Shown here piece after piece: positions 1 to 11,104 of a stretch of DNA of 64,000 nucleotides. A program made the position numbers and the translations under genes. The DNA comes from Arthonia radiata (Eukaryota; Ascomycota; Arthoniomycetes; Arthoniales; Arthoniaceae), in assembly GCA_002989075.1 (NCBI GenBank), contig PSQN01000004.1, positions 806,001-870,000 on the forward strand, read 5' to 3'. The notes below the pieces were generated by a model. It searched no databases and had not been told where the DNA came from. It worked only from the letters and a program-made list of their open reading frames with translations. Within the stretch, counting starts at the first letter, position 1, and the number at the start of each line of letters is the position of its first letter.

Positions 1-1136
1 ACGTCGTCATGCCTCTCATCGAAAAGGTGAATGCACAGAGGGGCTTGGTAGACGAGCTTGTTCATCTCCTGAATAAGAAAGACATCGCCATCGCAAATCT
101 CATTGACAAAGTGGATTCGTCCGGTATCGATCTTGCCACAGTCTTTCCCACCGCGAGTGCAAACCGTACTGGTCGGAAAATTGACAAAAAAGAGCACATC
201 AAGCGCACAGTCAAGGGTCTTCAGCAGTTCGACTCCTCCGCCTTCTTCGAGCAGCACAGAAGTGCTGATAAGAAATCGAGAAGTCTATCCCAAGCTTTTG
301 GGGAAGCACAAGGAAAGCCGGGATCCGGAGGTGTGGCGAACTCGGAGCCTGAGAGCTATGCAGCGACGACAACTTTTCCGCAAAGACACTCTCCAGCAAA
401 ACACAGTGCAGCAACGCGGCCGGCTGAGGCCAAAGATGGAGTAGAATCAGAAGACCGAAGGTCAAGCGCGAGATCTACAACGCCAGTCTTGCGAGCGGCC
501 GAACACAAGCTGGAAGATGACACAACAGAGGATGAGACGGACGATGATCTTGACGGAAATCATACCCCCGGCTTGGCACCGCAAAATGATGTGGTTGGTG
601 CACCTGTTCCCGAACCCGCACAATCGACGCTCGACCCGCCAAAAGATAATTATGAAGCCGGAGTACCTAGTCGGGGAACACTGCACGGTGGAAAGAAGCT
701 AGGCACTATAGGTGGGCCCAAGCAACCTACTTCTGACACCTCTTCGAGGGACGCTACACCAGCCGTTATCTCTAGCGCGAATGAAGGTCCTTCCGCCCCC
801 GCTTCAGCACTTTCATCTCCTAAGAAAAGTAAGATTGGTGCTATCGGTGGCCGCAAGGCTGCCAAAGCAACGTCGGATGAATCAAAAGTAGCACCAGATC
901 CCTCCACCAAGAACATAATCAACCGGGATGAGGGTTCGACCGTGTCAAAACCAGTAGCGCCACACGCTCCAACAAGTCGGACTCCAAACGAAAACACAAC
1001 CTCGGAATCTGCTACAGAAGCCACAGAAAACGATACCGCAGATCCTAAGCAAGACGCGGATCACAAAAGGCAAGCCCTCAAACGCGAGCTGGAGGCTCGA
1101 GCCAAGTCGCAAAACAAGAAGAAGAGAAAATTCTGA
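1..1136 (+). CDS. XLF/Nej1-type NHEJ factor, C-terminal part (5' end outside window)
   Basis: The open frame enters from the left edge and ends at the TGA at 1134-1136, so the Met at base 9 is probably internal. The first ~50 residues (LVDELVHLLNKKDIAIANL, then DSSGIDLATVFPT) resemble the end of the coiled-coil stalk of fungal XLF/Nej1. The rest is a long low-complexity Ser/Thr/Pro/Glu tail with two repeated patches (KKLGTIGG and KKSKIGAIGG). It ends in a basic KKKRKF. XLF proteins keep a short basic C-terminal Ku-binding motif, which fits this ending. Family role: the protein bridges DNA ends with XRCC4/Lif1 and ligase IV in non-homologous end joining in the nucleus. The globular head is not visible, so the assignment rests on the stalk and the tail. 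The alternative is an unrelated coiled-coil nuclear protein. Confidence 0.65.
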   Translation, partial: VVMPLIEKVNAQRGLVDELVHLLNKKDIAIANLIDKVDSSGIDLATVFPTASANRTGRKIDKKEHIKRTVKGLQQFDSSAFFEQHRSADKKSRSLSQAFGEAQGKPGSGGVANSEPESYAATTTFPQRHSPAKHSAATRPAEAKDGVESEDRRSSARSTTPVLRAAEHKLEDDTTEDETDDDLDGNHTPGLAPQNDVVGAPVPEPAQSTLDPPKDNYEAGVPSRGTLHGGKKLGTIGGPKQPTSDTSSRDATPAVISSANEGPSAPASALSSPKKSKIGAIGGRKAAKATSDESKVAPDPSTKNIINRDEGSTVSKPVAPHAPTSRTPNENTTSESATEATENDTADPKQDADHKRQALKRELEARAKSQNKKKRKF

Positions 1137-1329
1137 GGAGATCCCGTTCAAGAATGAAGCTAGTGATTCAAGATGACCTGATCACCCACTGCCGTATCAC
1201 ACCACTTGTTGCGCGTTCAGTCGACTCCGAATTCCATGATGTTCATTGTCCGAGGCACAGCGAGAACTTCCCCTCCTGGTTGACGCAAAGTCTTCATGCC
1301 GTAGACACGCGCTGCAAAAACAAGGTGTA

Positions 1330-1722
1330 TCATCTCCGCGCTCGCTGATTTCTGCGGCGCTGTTCGTCCCTGCGCCGTTGCTCTTCCCTCCGACGCTGCT
1401 CCTCCCAACATCGTTGGCATAGACTGTAGGTGGGCACGATGGTGAGATTGGCGGAATTGTGCTCATGACAGCCCCAGCCCTCCGAGAACGGCACACCAGA
1501 TTCATCGGTGTCTTCTGGGATCAGCAAAATTCTTCAACTGCTAGATTAAATGCTGGATTCACTTACTGATTCTCATCAGTTGGTCCCGCATCCTCCAACA
1601 GAACAAATGGACGTACACTCTTCTTGACAGATGCCCGCAAGCATATCGGCGCTGACGATATTGACACATTGAAAGCTGCGCGCTGTGTTAATGCTATCAC
1701 GAAAGATACGGATTTCGGTCGA
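1330..1722 (-). pseudogene. possible relic of a small Cys/His protein
   Basis: On the minus strand a frame of about 50 codons (ASVKKSVRPFVLLEDAG is the most gene-like part) runs from about 1722 to a TAA formed by a GTAAGT at 1561-1566. An intron-like stretch 1515-1566 (GTAAGT, CTGAT, CAG) follows. The next frame reads GWGCHEH, then PTYSLCQRCWEEQ, and a repeated arginine-rich tail, and stops at 1330. The two gene-like frames do not join in phase across that intron, so this is either a decayed gene or a chance arrangement. A CxH/CxxC pattern hints at a zinc-binding fold, but no family is recognised. Confidence 0.25.
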
Positions 1723-3167
1723 GCGGTTCGAAAGTTGTGGGACTTTCAAGGGGCTACGGATGGGCTTTTTGGCAGATACTTAGAATGCGTGAAGCGGCTC
1801 GTGCGTGCAAACGTCGCCTTGCTAGCCAAGTGCGGTCGATCAGCGATCTCAATGAAAACGGGGGCATCTTTTGCCACTTGCTAACACCTTCAAGCATGGT
1901 AATCTTGCTTGATCATAGCTCCATTGCTTGAAGCAAGACGGCAAAGCGAGCAACTTCATTCTCATGCCTGGGCCTCACTTCGGTTACTGGAAACAACTGG
2001 CTGTCACCGATTTCTGCGACACTAATTGACGCTTCCCATCACCTCACTTTGATTTGTCTCTCTGCGTGGCAAGCACCTCGTGTGGGCAAATCGTCGGTTC
2101 CACTGTTGCCAAAACCCGCGAGGCTTTGGACATTCGCAAAGTCTGATGCTATGCTTGATCAGCATAGCAACTAACAAGCCCAAGTGGTCACTGTCTAACT
2201 CTGCTTCATCAGCGCTTGGATGCAAGCATCAAGCCAGACTGATGTGCAAGCATCGCAGCAAGACAACAACTTCTCAACGTCGCTATCGCGTTCCCCCACC
2301 AAGAATATACCGCAATGCGCGAGGACAGAATGTGGCTAGCAAGAGACGTGACTATTACAGCAAGATGACTACCGTGCACAGAATCCCGCGTTCATTGAGA
2401 GTAAGGAGTGGGCTCTAGTGCGCGAGTGGGCGATCTATCTTCAGCCACGTGCATGCCGGCTATGCAAGCAGCCGCCGGGACGTCGGGCCATCGTGGCGGT
2501 GACACACCGCCGGTTATAATTCAAATCAGATTGCTTCAGGACGGCATAAATCAGCGCGCCAGTGACATCCGTCACGCTGCCTGCATTGAGCGCTCAATAT
2601 CAACGTGCGAGGCTTCTCCCACCTTGAAGAAGGATTACACCCTTCCGTCGGAAGATCATGTCCACTGAGAACGAGTGCTCGTCTCAGTGACTTCTGACCG
2701 TGCCGTCCGCCCGCCGGGCCCTTGCATGAGCCACGACGTTCGGCTTCAGGGATATGCCCTTCCGGAGCCGACAATCTCACTGTTCATCAGGTCCCGACGC
2801 CAATGCAGGAGCGAGCACTCGTCCATCGCAGCTATCCAATGCTTCTCACCTCCATCATAGCTGGCTATAAAGCCACCTCCCGTAGCCAACCGCGTCAATC
2901 GTTCAAACACCCGAGGTCCGCCATCTGTGTTTGTGGGACACCGCAGCCTCCATGGGGACGCCTCGTTTGTCGCACATTGTAACCGCAATCTGCCACCTCT
3001 TGTCTCGGCAATGGCTGCTTACGTTCGTTCATTCGTTGCCGGAGGTCACTGGTGTGCTGGCTGATGCTATTCTTGAGCCAGTTCGCTATTACCCCTATCG
3101 CCCAAGCGGCCCGTTCTCACAGCGGCGTTTCGCGTCGTAGCATCCTTTGCCATTGCATTGACGACGT

Positions 3168-3503
3168 GTGACTTTGAGAACGGCTTGCTCATCTTGGCGC
3201 TCACTACTTACGAAAGCACACATTCAGGGAATCAGTAAACACTTACTGAAGAGAACAATCTCGACAAACAAAGCCTACTCATCATCAATCAAAGCTGCCA
3301 TTGCAAAACATGGCTTCGATGACACTGCAATCACCTCAGCCGTCACCATGATTTTCGACGAAGGAAACCCTGATGATCCCATTGCGACCTCAGAACTCAG
3401 TCTTTCTCAGCATGATCTAAGACCAGCTTTCTTCCAGAAGATCAAACTGAGAGGCGTTGGTCTTCGAGGTATGTCTCAGATGACCACTCTCCTACCTCGG
3501 TAA
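3168..3503 (+). pseudogene. unrecognised gene-like fragment
   Basis: This is an open frame of 111 codons. Its middle part (KAYSSSIKAAIAKHGFDD, TMIFDEGNPDDPIA, SLSQHDLRPAFFQKIK) reads like a soluble protein and not like random translation. It runs into GTATGT at about 3471, and a plausible acceptor CACAG lies at about 3530. Downstream frames to ~3800 keep some gene-like composition (DNDLHDLVLMILCKIKRA) but are interrupted by stops. No family is recognised and no good start is seen. It could be a decayed gene or the remains of a multi-exon one. Confidence 0.25.
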
Positions 3504-4464
3504 TCCTCACTCGACTGGTGCTCATCACAGTGATAAATCCCTCATCAGACAGCCTCTGTCCACCAGTCTCACACTCTCCGCCGCGCAAACACCCACCAAG
3601 GCGAAGCTGCCTCGACATCTCCCGCATCCCTGTAGCCGTGGGACCATCCAACCCTTGAAACCACGGACGGCCAGCCCTGCAGGCATGTTTCTCGCGGCGC
3701 AGCGGCGGATAATGACCTGCACGATCTCGTTCTGATGATCCTTTGCAAGATCAAGCGCGCTGAAAACATGTCCTTGTCAGCAGGAAAGCTACACCTTTCC
3801 TGCGCGAGTACCTCATTGCCATCCCCAGCACATCTCGTGGCCACACCGAGGGCGGGGAGAAGGCTCCCTTGGTGGTTTCATTACGCTTTGCAAAGGGATG
3901 GAGGCCTCTTGACACACAAAGGCTGGGATCGGCAACCGCAGCCACTGAGCTACATTTACGAGCGGGCAGCAGACCTGCGCCGAGCTGGGAGAGAAGTGGC
4001 ACCTGCTCGACTCCAGCGTCGTCCGAAAAGGTCTTGAACAGCGTGCTCAACAGTTCCCTAGGCAGTCACACTAGCTTCCTTCAGCAAACGGGGCGCGAAG
4101 GCAAGTGACTGACTTCCACAAAACCTTGACAATCAAAGCGTGAAGACCGTGGTCTTGCCGACTCTCCAGCATCACATACGCATCAAACGACTCACTGTGA
4201 ATCACTTCGACGCATGATACGATGTCCGTTTCATACGGCTACATGCCAAGACACTGTCACATATTGTATGAGCGAATATATTCATAATTATGCATCATTA
4301 AGCCTCCCATACCATCCAATATTCACAACGTCGCAAACATGGTCTATTCCAACGCCATCGCAATGCTATATCGTACAATACGAGATCATCTAACTTTCCC
4401 CACACCTCCCCACTTATTTTTAATCTCTTCCTCATAACTTACACCACCTTCCCCACACATCTAC

Positions 4465-6117
4465 TCACAGCACCATCAGCGCAACAACAGCAACAACAAC
4501 CGCAAACGCACTCCCCCCCAGCCCCTGCACCTTCTCCGCCTGATTACTAAAGTTCCCCCCACTCCCACCCTCATGACCCCCATCCGCACCACCTTGATTT
4601 AAGCCCTGCGAGAAATCCCCGTTCGTCCCGCCGTTGACGCTGGTACTGCTCCCCCCGCCGCCGGGACTGCTGTTCGAGCCTGTATTTTGGTTCTGGTTAC
4701 TGTTGGTATTTCCCTCGCTCGCTTGCGTGCCCTGCCCGCCTGTGCCGCTGCCGCCCGGCACAGTGGCCACGTTCGTGTTCACGGGCCCGGCCGCGGAGGA
4801 GGAGGGTTTATTGTCTTTCGGATCCTTGGGCGGGTTGGGGTCAACGCCGGGGTTTTCGCCTGTCGCGAAGAAAGACGACAGTGTGGTGGGGTCATTCGTG
4901 ATCGCGACGGAGTCGTTCAGGCCGGCGATGTTCTTGTACCGGTAGGAGCCCGTGCCTGTGATGTCGGCGCCGGGGGGCGGGTCGTAGCACTTCACGTTGA
5001 CCTCCGTGACGAGCGCGGAGTAGTACCCATTCTGCATGTATGGGCTATTCCAGTCGATGAGGCCGCCTGCCCAGTTATATACGCCGGGTCCATTCTTCTC
5101 TTCACCGGCGGGCCAGAGGGATATTTGGATCCGGGAAGGAGTTTGGGGGTACTGGAAGGAATTGGTGGTGCTGTTCCAGGTGTCCGCTTTGACGAGCTTG
5201 CGGTACTCGTGGCCGTCGACGGACCACGTCAGCTCCTCGGGGCTCCAATCAATGGTGTAGGTGTGCAGGTCCTCGTCGGTGTTGGGGGCGGTGATGTTGT
5301 TTTCATTGGTGTAGTTGAGCGTGCCTTGCCAGTAGAAGTTTGATTGCACGTGTTGGTTGTCGGAGCCGATGAACTCGAAGTCGATTTCGTCTTTGACGTC
5401 GGACATCATGATGAAGGCGGTCACGACGCCTTGGCCGCGGCTGGATTTCATGGTGGTCGCGATGGAGCCGTACCAGACGTAGTGCGTGGAGGAGAGGAGC
5501 GTGCCGACGGAGTTGGGCGGCATGGTGAGGAGGACGCCGGAGTCGTACGCTTGGGGTGTGCCTTCGGATACCCTGGAAATTGTGTTAGCATTTTCGGTTG
5601 GGTGCGAAATGGGTGTGGGATCTGCTCTGGGGTTTGCGCCGCCTGGCTGATGCGCGCAACAACGATCATCGAGGGTGTAAGTATGGTGCGTGAGGGCTTT
5701 ATCTGGACAGCACGCAGCCATGTTCGCTGTTGCCTCACGAAACGGTTTGAGGATACTGCGAGCCTTCTGACCTGCGCTTTCACCAAAACCAAAATTGTCC
5801 ACTCACCAATTCGCCTTGCTACTGTCCCCCAGATATTTCGTATTCGGCATGACATCATCCAACGATGTCAACTTGTAATCCTCGCTCTTACACGTCGGCT
5901 GCGCGACGCAAGAATCCAACGAATGACTGAACAAGGGATCACATCCACCCAAGCAGTATGCGCCCGCACCACATTGTCCATATTGTGAACAGCACGGTGC
6001 GTCCTGGGGGCAAAGACTGTTCGGTCCGCATTTCGGTCCGACTTGGGCGTTGACAACGAATGAAAAAAGTGCGCAGCCGGCTGCGAGTGCCCCTGCGAGA
6101 CTCGTCGATCGCTTCAT
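4465..6117 (-). CDS. GH16 Crh-type chitin-glucan transglycosylase with CBM18-like domain, GPI-anchored
   Basis: Two exons (6117-5807, 5572-4465) flank a 234-bp intron (GTGAGT...CCAG) and give 472 residues. The order is a signal peptide (~1-24, ending VNAQ), a Cys-rich chitin-binding type block (~29-70, with CCSQYGQCG), and the GH16 catalytic domain with DEIDFEFIG near residue 165, where the ExDxE acids act as nucleophile and acid/base. A Ser/Gly/Asn-rich stalk and a hydrophobic C-terminus after a small-residue site then suggest GPI attachment. Crh1/Crh2/Utr2 enzymes link chitin to beta-1,6- and beta-1,3-glucan at the cell surface. The chitin-binding block makes it closer to Utr2/Crh2 than to Crh1. 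The first stretch of the intron is open in the exon 2 frame, so the intron is inferred from the family alignment and consensus sites. Confidence 0.9.
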
Positions 6118-7091
6118 CTTCCTCGGCCTCCTCTTAGGAATATTTTGCTGTCTCTTCTTGGTGGCACTGCCGGCTCTTGATATTGCCGAACCAGGCCGAG
6201 GTGGTGGACTTCACGCCCTCACGGAATAAATCGTGTGATAACGAAGGCGCCGGCAGGATCCTTCGCCGATGATATACGAGATGAAGGCAGTCTTGCTGAA
6301 GCCTAGCCTTGCCAAAAACAGCCTCTTTGTCCTCCGAGGCTATAAAAATAGGTAAGCGACGGACAGGTGCGGCGTGCAAGCAATCGCCGAGTACGAGAAC
6401 GAGTATGTACAGAAAGCGAGTGACGAGAACAAACAAAGAATAGTAATATGCAGTAGGAAAGATGGTGAGGAATGCATATGGAAATGCAAACGAAGGTGGA
6501 GAGGGGAGGCAAGTCGTCGCAATCGAGTTGAGACAAGGGATGAACTGGCTCGGCCGCTACCACCATCTCGACCAATCAGGAGGTGAGATGAAGCCATGGT
6601 TCGCCCCAACCTGGGCTTGTAACGCGCCATTTTTGGCTCGAGTTCCTTCATCTGAGGGACCTCCTCTCCTGCTCTTTAATCGCTCATGTTTCCTTCAGCC
6701 TTCTCCTTGTGTGTCGAACAGGTGGGAGAAGGTCCGATGCAGGGAGTACCAGGACACTCGTGGTATCCTTGAATCCATTCGGACAGTTGAACGCGGCTGT
6801 TAGACAGGAGCCCCATAGGCAAGCTATATTCACTCAACGGGGCCGTTTGCGGCGTAGTAAAGGCACACAGCCCGGGTGTAGAACACAGATGTAAAGCTGT
6901 GCATTTCCAGTATAGAGATCGCTTCGAAGAGGCCGAACTTTACTACAGCTCAGTGGTATATGGCTCGATGGCTTTTGTGAAGACAGCAGAAGATGTGGGC
7001 AGGCATTGCCAGGAGTATTCATTCTGTCACAACCACTCTCACTGATAGACCTCGCTCTTATCAAGCATGATCAGCGATCAGGACATCTTAT
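6118..7091. other. intergenic region upstream of the GH16 gene
   Basis: No gene is seen. Pyrimidine-rich minus-strand sequence at 6350-6600 gives Ser/Leu-rich chance frames without homology signs. It probably holds the GH16 promoter and the 3' end of the 7092 gene. Confidence 0.5.
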
Positions 7092-7671
7092 CTACCTCCG
7101 AATGATCCTCGACCTGCCCAGCTCCCGCAACTCCAGCATCTCCTCGGTCGTCACCCCACCCACGGTCCCCAACCCGCTGATCCACTGCCACACCTTGTCC
7201 GACTCCACCTGCTTCTTCTGCTCTCGCTGGAGCCAGTGCTCATACTCCAATTTGGCCTCCGTCCTCTTCATGATCTTTAGCTTCTCCTCATAATCTTTCT
7301 GCTTCTCCTTCAAGTCGTTGTGCTTCTCCTCCCAGTCCTTGAGCGCCTCCTCTTCACATGCGCTCAGCTGGAATCCAGCTGGTAGCGAGTTCCGGAAGCT
7401 CTGCGGGTCTTCCGGCATTGTATCTGCTGTGACTTTCCCCCGTGTAAGAACTGGTCTTGGTGATGGTGCTGCTGCTGACGAGGCTGATGGCATAATGTCA
7501 GCGCTGTCCGGTGATATGGTCGTCCTCAAACCAGTATCTGGAGTGGGAGCCAGATCACGCAAGCAAAACCAATGTAAAAAAGCGGCGCTTTGAAGAATGT
7601 GCAGAAGCTGTAGACTTACGTGAGGGTTCGCCAGCTGGCGCTGCTTTCTTGCCGCTCTTCTTCTTGGGCAT
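7092..7671 (-). CDS. small basic coiled-coil protein, unknown function
   Basis: Two exons (7671-7620, 7537-7092) are joined across an 82-bp intron (GTAAGT...CCAG) and give 165 residues. The start MPKKKSGKK is chosen because it opens with a lysine-rich, possibly nuclear, tail directly followed by the donor. The middle is an uninterrupted charged helix of about 60 residues (EEEALKDWEEKHNDLKEK onward) that should form a coiled coil. The C-terminal part (WQWISGLGTVGGVTTEEM, then ELRELGRSR) looks like a short conserved helical block. No domain is recognised. It lies tail to tail in series with the DHH gene on the same strand, with separate promoters. Confidence 0.7.
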
Positions 7672-8078
7672 TGTAGATTGCGCGCAAGGTATGTATTGTT
7701 GGCTGATGGTGGGTAATTCGATGCGGTACTGTAGGATAGTGAAGCTTGGTAAGATTTTTACGAGCGAAAATGTTGAGGGCGAAATAAACAAAATGGCAGA
7801 TTGCGTAGTCAAGGTGGTGACAGAAACTGCGCCAGGTGCCCTATCACTTTGCTACCCTTTGGCAAAGTACCCTGTCAGCTTGTTTGCTTGGACTTGTTTC
7901 TGCGGAGAAGTTTTCTCGCTTTTGGCGTCCTTAGGTGGTCTACTCAGATACTGTGTCAGTGCAAAGCCTCATTTCAGTATTTCTCGTTGTTCGCCTCTAG
8001 TCTTGATCACCGCACGGAGAATGCGCCAGCTATTCAAAGCGGTCAAACAGTCGTGAAACAAGGGTAGGAGTGCTTCAC
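7672..8078. other. intergenic region between the coiled-coil gene and the DHH gene
   Basis: 407 bp with no gene. It is AT-richer at 7720-7800 and likely serves as the promoter of the coiled-coil gene and the 3' region of the DHH gene. Confidence 0.5.
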
Positions 8079-9521
8079 TCACTTCTCGCCGATTCTCAGC
8101 ACGGACATCAGTTCCTCAAACTGCTCCTCGGGCACAATCCCACCACTCGCCTGCGGATGGCCTCTCGCAAACTCCTCTCCAAGTCGCTCCATCAACGTTC
8201 CGCTAGGGTGCCGCTTCGCAAGAGCCTTCAGCTCCGATATGATATTGACCTCGACATCATCTGTCTCACCGGCGCTGTCATTCCCGTCCGAGCTCAGACC
8301 ATTTTCTTCCCTGTGGATACGCTCTCGCGCTTTCGCCATCCTCTCATTTGCCCCTTTAGCAATCCTGCAGCTGAAATTCACCTTTCCTTGTAGGTAGGCT
8401 GGATTCGCACATATTACGTACTTCAGCTTCTTAGCGCTCTTCAAAGTGCCTCCCCAGCGCGTCGCAATCACAGGGTGGACCTGGCACTTCGACTCAATCC
8501 TGACAAGAGCGACGGTCGAGTCGTAGCTGAACTTTGGAGCGTACGCTTGACAACGAGCGACTTCGGCATTGACCTCAGCTCTGGCTTCTTTGAGCCGCTG
8601 AGTCTTTGCGCCAGAGATGATGTCACGAGGTGACTCAGCAGGCAAGACAGCGTCCCATGCGCTTCTCACATCATACGTTCCGGTACGTCTGGGCGCATTA
8701 ACGAGCGAGACAGCGTCATTGATGGCCGACCGTCCTGCAGACTCGAAGACAGGCGTCGGGTCTGGGAAGGGATTCCGCCACTTCAAAGATGTACCCAGAT
8801 CACCATGCGTGCCCATCACACCAAGCCAAGCTATGCGGTGAGTCGGAGCAGAAAGAGAGGGGTGGAGCGTCTTGCATATCTCATACGTCAGTAACGCGGA
8901 TGTTGCAACAGGCGGGCAGTCGTAGGCGGTGACCCATTCGGCATGTTCAGGGAAACTGTCGCCGATAGCCGAGTGATGGTCGATGATGAGCGTTCTAGTC
9001 GTACTAGGAGGCGCCAACGCCGGCGAACGAGCGCTTCCATGATCAAGAACAAACAGAAAGCGAGACTGGCTAGACGGCTCTTCAGAGAGACTGTCGGCAT
9101 CATCGGAGAGCAATGCAGCTATTGCGGCCCGCTGAGATTCGTAGTGGACATTCTCGCCCTTGGGCAACAGGTGCACGTGGATTTTCGAGGGGTCTGCACC
9201 AAGCGTTGTCAAGGTGTGATGAAGAATAGCACCAGCACTCAGACCATCAGCATCCTTATCCGGACATATGACAGTGGTTGCTTTTGACGACGCGCACTGG
9301 CGGATGGCATTCTGGATGTTCTCGATCTGATCTCGGGGCGCTGGCCATACTGGATCTCCCTCAGCATCACGTCGTGGAGGGACGGTGCAGTAGTCTGTTG
9401 GCGATGGCTTTGTCTCAGGCAACGGCACTGTATTGTCGTTCGCAGATGTCTTCGACCTCTTGCTGGGTGTCACTGCTTGCTTCGAGGTCACAGACTCGGC
9501 TTTACGCTTGGGAGGGGCCAT
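8079..9521 (-). CDS. DHH/DHHA1-type phosphoesterase
   Basis: A single exon of 480 residues runs from MAPPKRKAE. The frame is open further upstream to 9650, and that extension (Arg/Ser-rich, few acids) could be a mitochondrial presequence if used. The DHH motifs appear in order: CPDKDADGLSAG, then VLDHGS, then IIDHHSAIGD, then AYDCPPVATSA. A C-terminal DHHA1-like end contains GHPQASGGI. These Asp/His residues bind the metal pair that hydrolyses phosphodiesters in RecJ, NrnA and polyphosphatase relatives. The N-terminus carries two lysine/arginine patches that could be nuclear signals. The substrate cannot be told from sequence; single-strand DNA, short RNA or a cyclic dinucleotide are all possible. 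An acidic insert (GNDSAGETDDVE) precedes the last domain. Confidence 0.8.
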   Translation of the reverse strand: MAPPKRKAESVTSKQAVTPSKRSKTSANDNTVPLPETKPSPTDYCTVPPRRDAEGDPVWPAPRDQIENIQNAIRQCASSKATTVICPDKDADGLSAGAILHHTLTTLGADPSKIHVHLLPKGENVHYESQRAAIAALLSDDADSLSEEPSSQSRFLFVLDHGSARSPALAPPSTTRTLIIDHHSAIGDSFPEHAEWVTAYDCPPVATSALLTYEICKTLHPSLSAPTHRIAWLGVMGTHGDLGTSLKWRNPFPDPTPVFESAGRSAINDAVSLVNAPRRTGTYDVRSAWDAVLPAESPRDIISGAKTQRLKEARAEVNAEVARCQAYAPKFSYDSTVALVRIESKCQVHPVIATRWGGTLKSAKKLKYVICANPAYLQGKVNFSCRIAKGANERMAKARERIHREENGLSSDGNDSAGETDDVEVNIISELKALAKRHPSGTLMERLGEEFARGHPQASGGIVPEEQFEELMSVLRIGEK

Positions 9522-9923
9522 GAGCCTGCAAGAATGGATAAAGAACCGTTTGCTGCGGGGTGAGTATGTGAAGAGCCTGCTTGAATGTGCGTGGGCAGGA
9601 ATCAGGACTTCACTGATGGCACCATATGCTCTCCAACTCGAGGGGTTCATTCAGTAACCGCTTGTGAAGGGGGACTGTATAGCTTCCATAAGAAATCCCC
9701 ATCACTGCATCTTGGGCTAAAAACATCCATTAAAAGTAGAGTGTTTTGTTCGAACTAGCATCCATCATCTTTATCTTCTCCGGTCGTCGTCCTGCACTGG
9801 CTCTTCAGTGTAATTCCCGGTGTCACAGCGAAACATGGCCGCCACCGAGGCTGTAGCGGTGTCCACGTCGGAATATGTGACACATATAAGTGGTCATCCG
9901 ACCGGGCTACAAGGCTTCCGTCT
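9522..9923. other. intergenic region
   Basis: 402 bp upstream of the DHH start. The frame stays open in its first ~130 bp, as noted for a possible N-terminal extension. Nothing else is recognised. Confidence 0.45.
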
Positions 9924-10630
9924 CTAGAAACCGACTCCCTTCTTGGCGAGACCGGCCAACTCCTTTGCTCTCTCCCGCTCCAAATCGTTGATCCAATCTT
10001 CTCGGCCAACCGCCCATCAGATCTACACTTTGAAGGGCCGATCTTGTATCAAATATAGCATCTCATTGACAACGGCCTTGTCCAAATGTAAGATCCACCA
10101 TTCGGGGACGACCACATGAGCAGCCTCCCCCTATACGAGCCGCTTCAAGCTTTCCTCCCGCTTTTTGGCCGTCTCGGATGACCAGATCGGGTCTTTTGGC
10201 GTATCCAGCATACCACTGCGATCTCGATTCCTGGCCGTCACCCGCGAGGCAACGAGCCTCAATCGTAATGTACGTGCCTGTTAACGCATAGACTACTCTT
10301 GCGTCTTCAGAACCAAGGACGTCGCTCAGTTCACGCTCAGCGCGGGTTTCCCCAGAGACTGCTGTCCTCAAAGTGAAGAGCTTGCGTCTCATCTCCCCTG
10401 CATCCCTCCAACGGCATTGAAGCTTAAAGTGCTGCGGAAAGGTAAGCATGATCCACGTGCCGCACCGCCGACCACAATCACGGGTTACAGCCACTTTGCA
10501 GCCGTCGTCGTCATGCCATAGACGGTAAGCATAACGGTTCTCAGGCTTGCAGGAAGTTTACTGGGAGTGCACATTACCTTGATACCGGTCAACAAGGCTC
10601 GTCGGCCCCCAAGTTCAACGTCTTAGACAT
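9924..10630 (-). pseudogene. decayed unknown protein-coding gene
   Basis: A continuous gene-like reading can be followed on the minus strand but not as one open frame. It starts near an ATG at 10630 (SKTLNLGADEPC) and meets a TGA and a short unclear stretch. It continues as RYAYRLWHDDDGCK into a frame that stays open from ~10540 to 10063. At a run of five C's (10127-10131) the gene-like composition moves to another frame: HVVVPEWWILHLDKAVVNE, ending RPFKV. That frame then crosses a TAG (10023-10025) and a TGA (10017-10019) and resumes as DWINDLERERAKELAGLA to a TAG at 9924. The three stops fit C-to-T changes of CGA or CAG codons. The family is not recognised. It could be a recently inactivated gene, or an active one with unusual splicing. 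Confidence 0.45.
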
Positions 10631-11104
10631 CGTCTTAGGCGACATTCCCAACGTCGTGCGATCCTGGAAACAAGGCTATAGACGGCCTGACGCAGTAACA
10701 TTCTGTGAAGCTCTCGGAAAGAGTGCTTATCCTGCAAAAGCGTACCAATGAAGTTCTCCATCTACCCCTTCCTCATGCCATTGACGTGGCACAGAGCGAG
10801 CGAGAGATCCTCTAAACGGTAGTAGACTATGATCGATCGCGGCTACTAAACTTTGTACACGACTACTTTGGGACCACATGGTCAATGGCGCGGGAGCAAT
10901 GTCAATCAATGGAGCCTTGAAGGTAGTACCTCCTCACAGCCAAGCAGGCTGCAGGGGATAGCTGTGGACTATAAGAATCGCTGGTTGCTCTCACGGATTG
11001 GCTGCTACTCGTGGCTATCAGAAGTAATAATTCCTTCATTGCACATCAGATACCATTCTCCATTGTAAATACTGAGCCAGTCCTTACACAAGTCACATAT
11101 CAAG
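10631..11104. other. intergenic region, promoter of the secreted-protein gene
   Basis: 474 bp without a gene. The last ~60 bases before the ATG at 11105 (CACAAGTCACATATCAAG leading into ATG) look like an ordinary short 5' leader. Confidence 0.5.

Larger units (their letters stand above)
1137..4464. other. 3.3-kb gene-poor stretch
   Basis: No convincing intact gene is visible. Reading frames are short, and the few gene-like fragments (listed separately at 1330-1722 minus and 3168-3503 plus) break off. The sequence holds no obvious terminal repeats, transposase-like frame or tandem array. The last ~250 bases before 4464 are AT-richer and probably belong to the 3' region of the GH16 gene. Confidence 0.5.

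Noticed and set aside
4634-5343. plus-strand frames antisense to the GH16 gene
   Set aside because: They are shadows caused by the Gly/Ser/Asn-rich stalk. The catalytic motif DEIDFEF lies on the minus strand.
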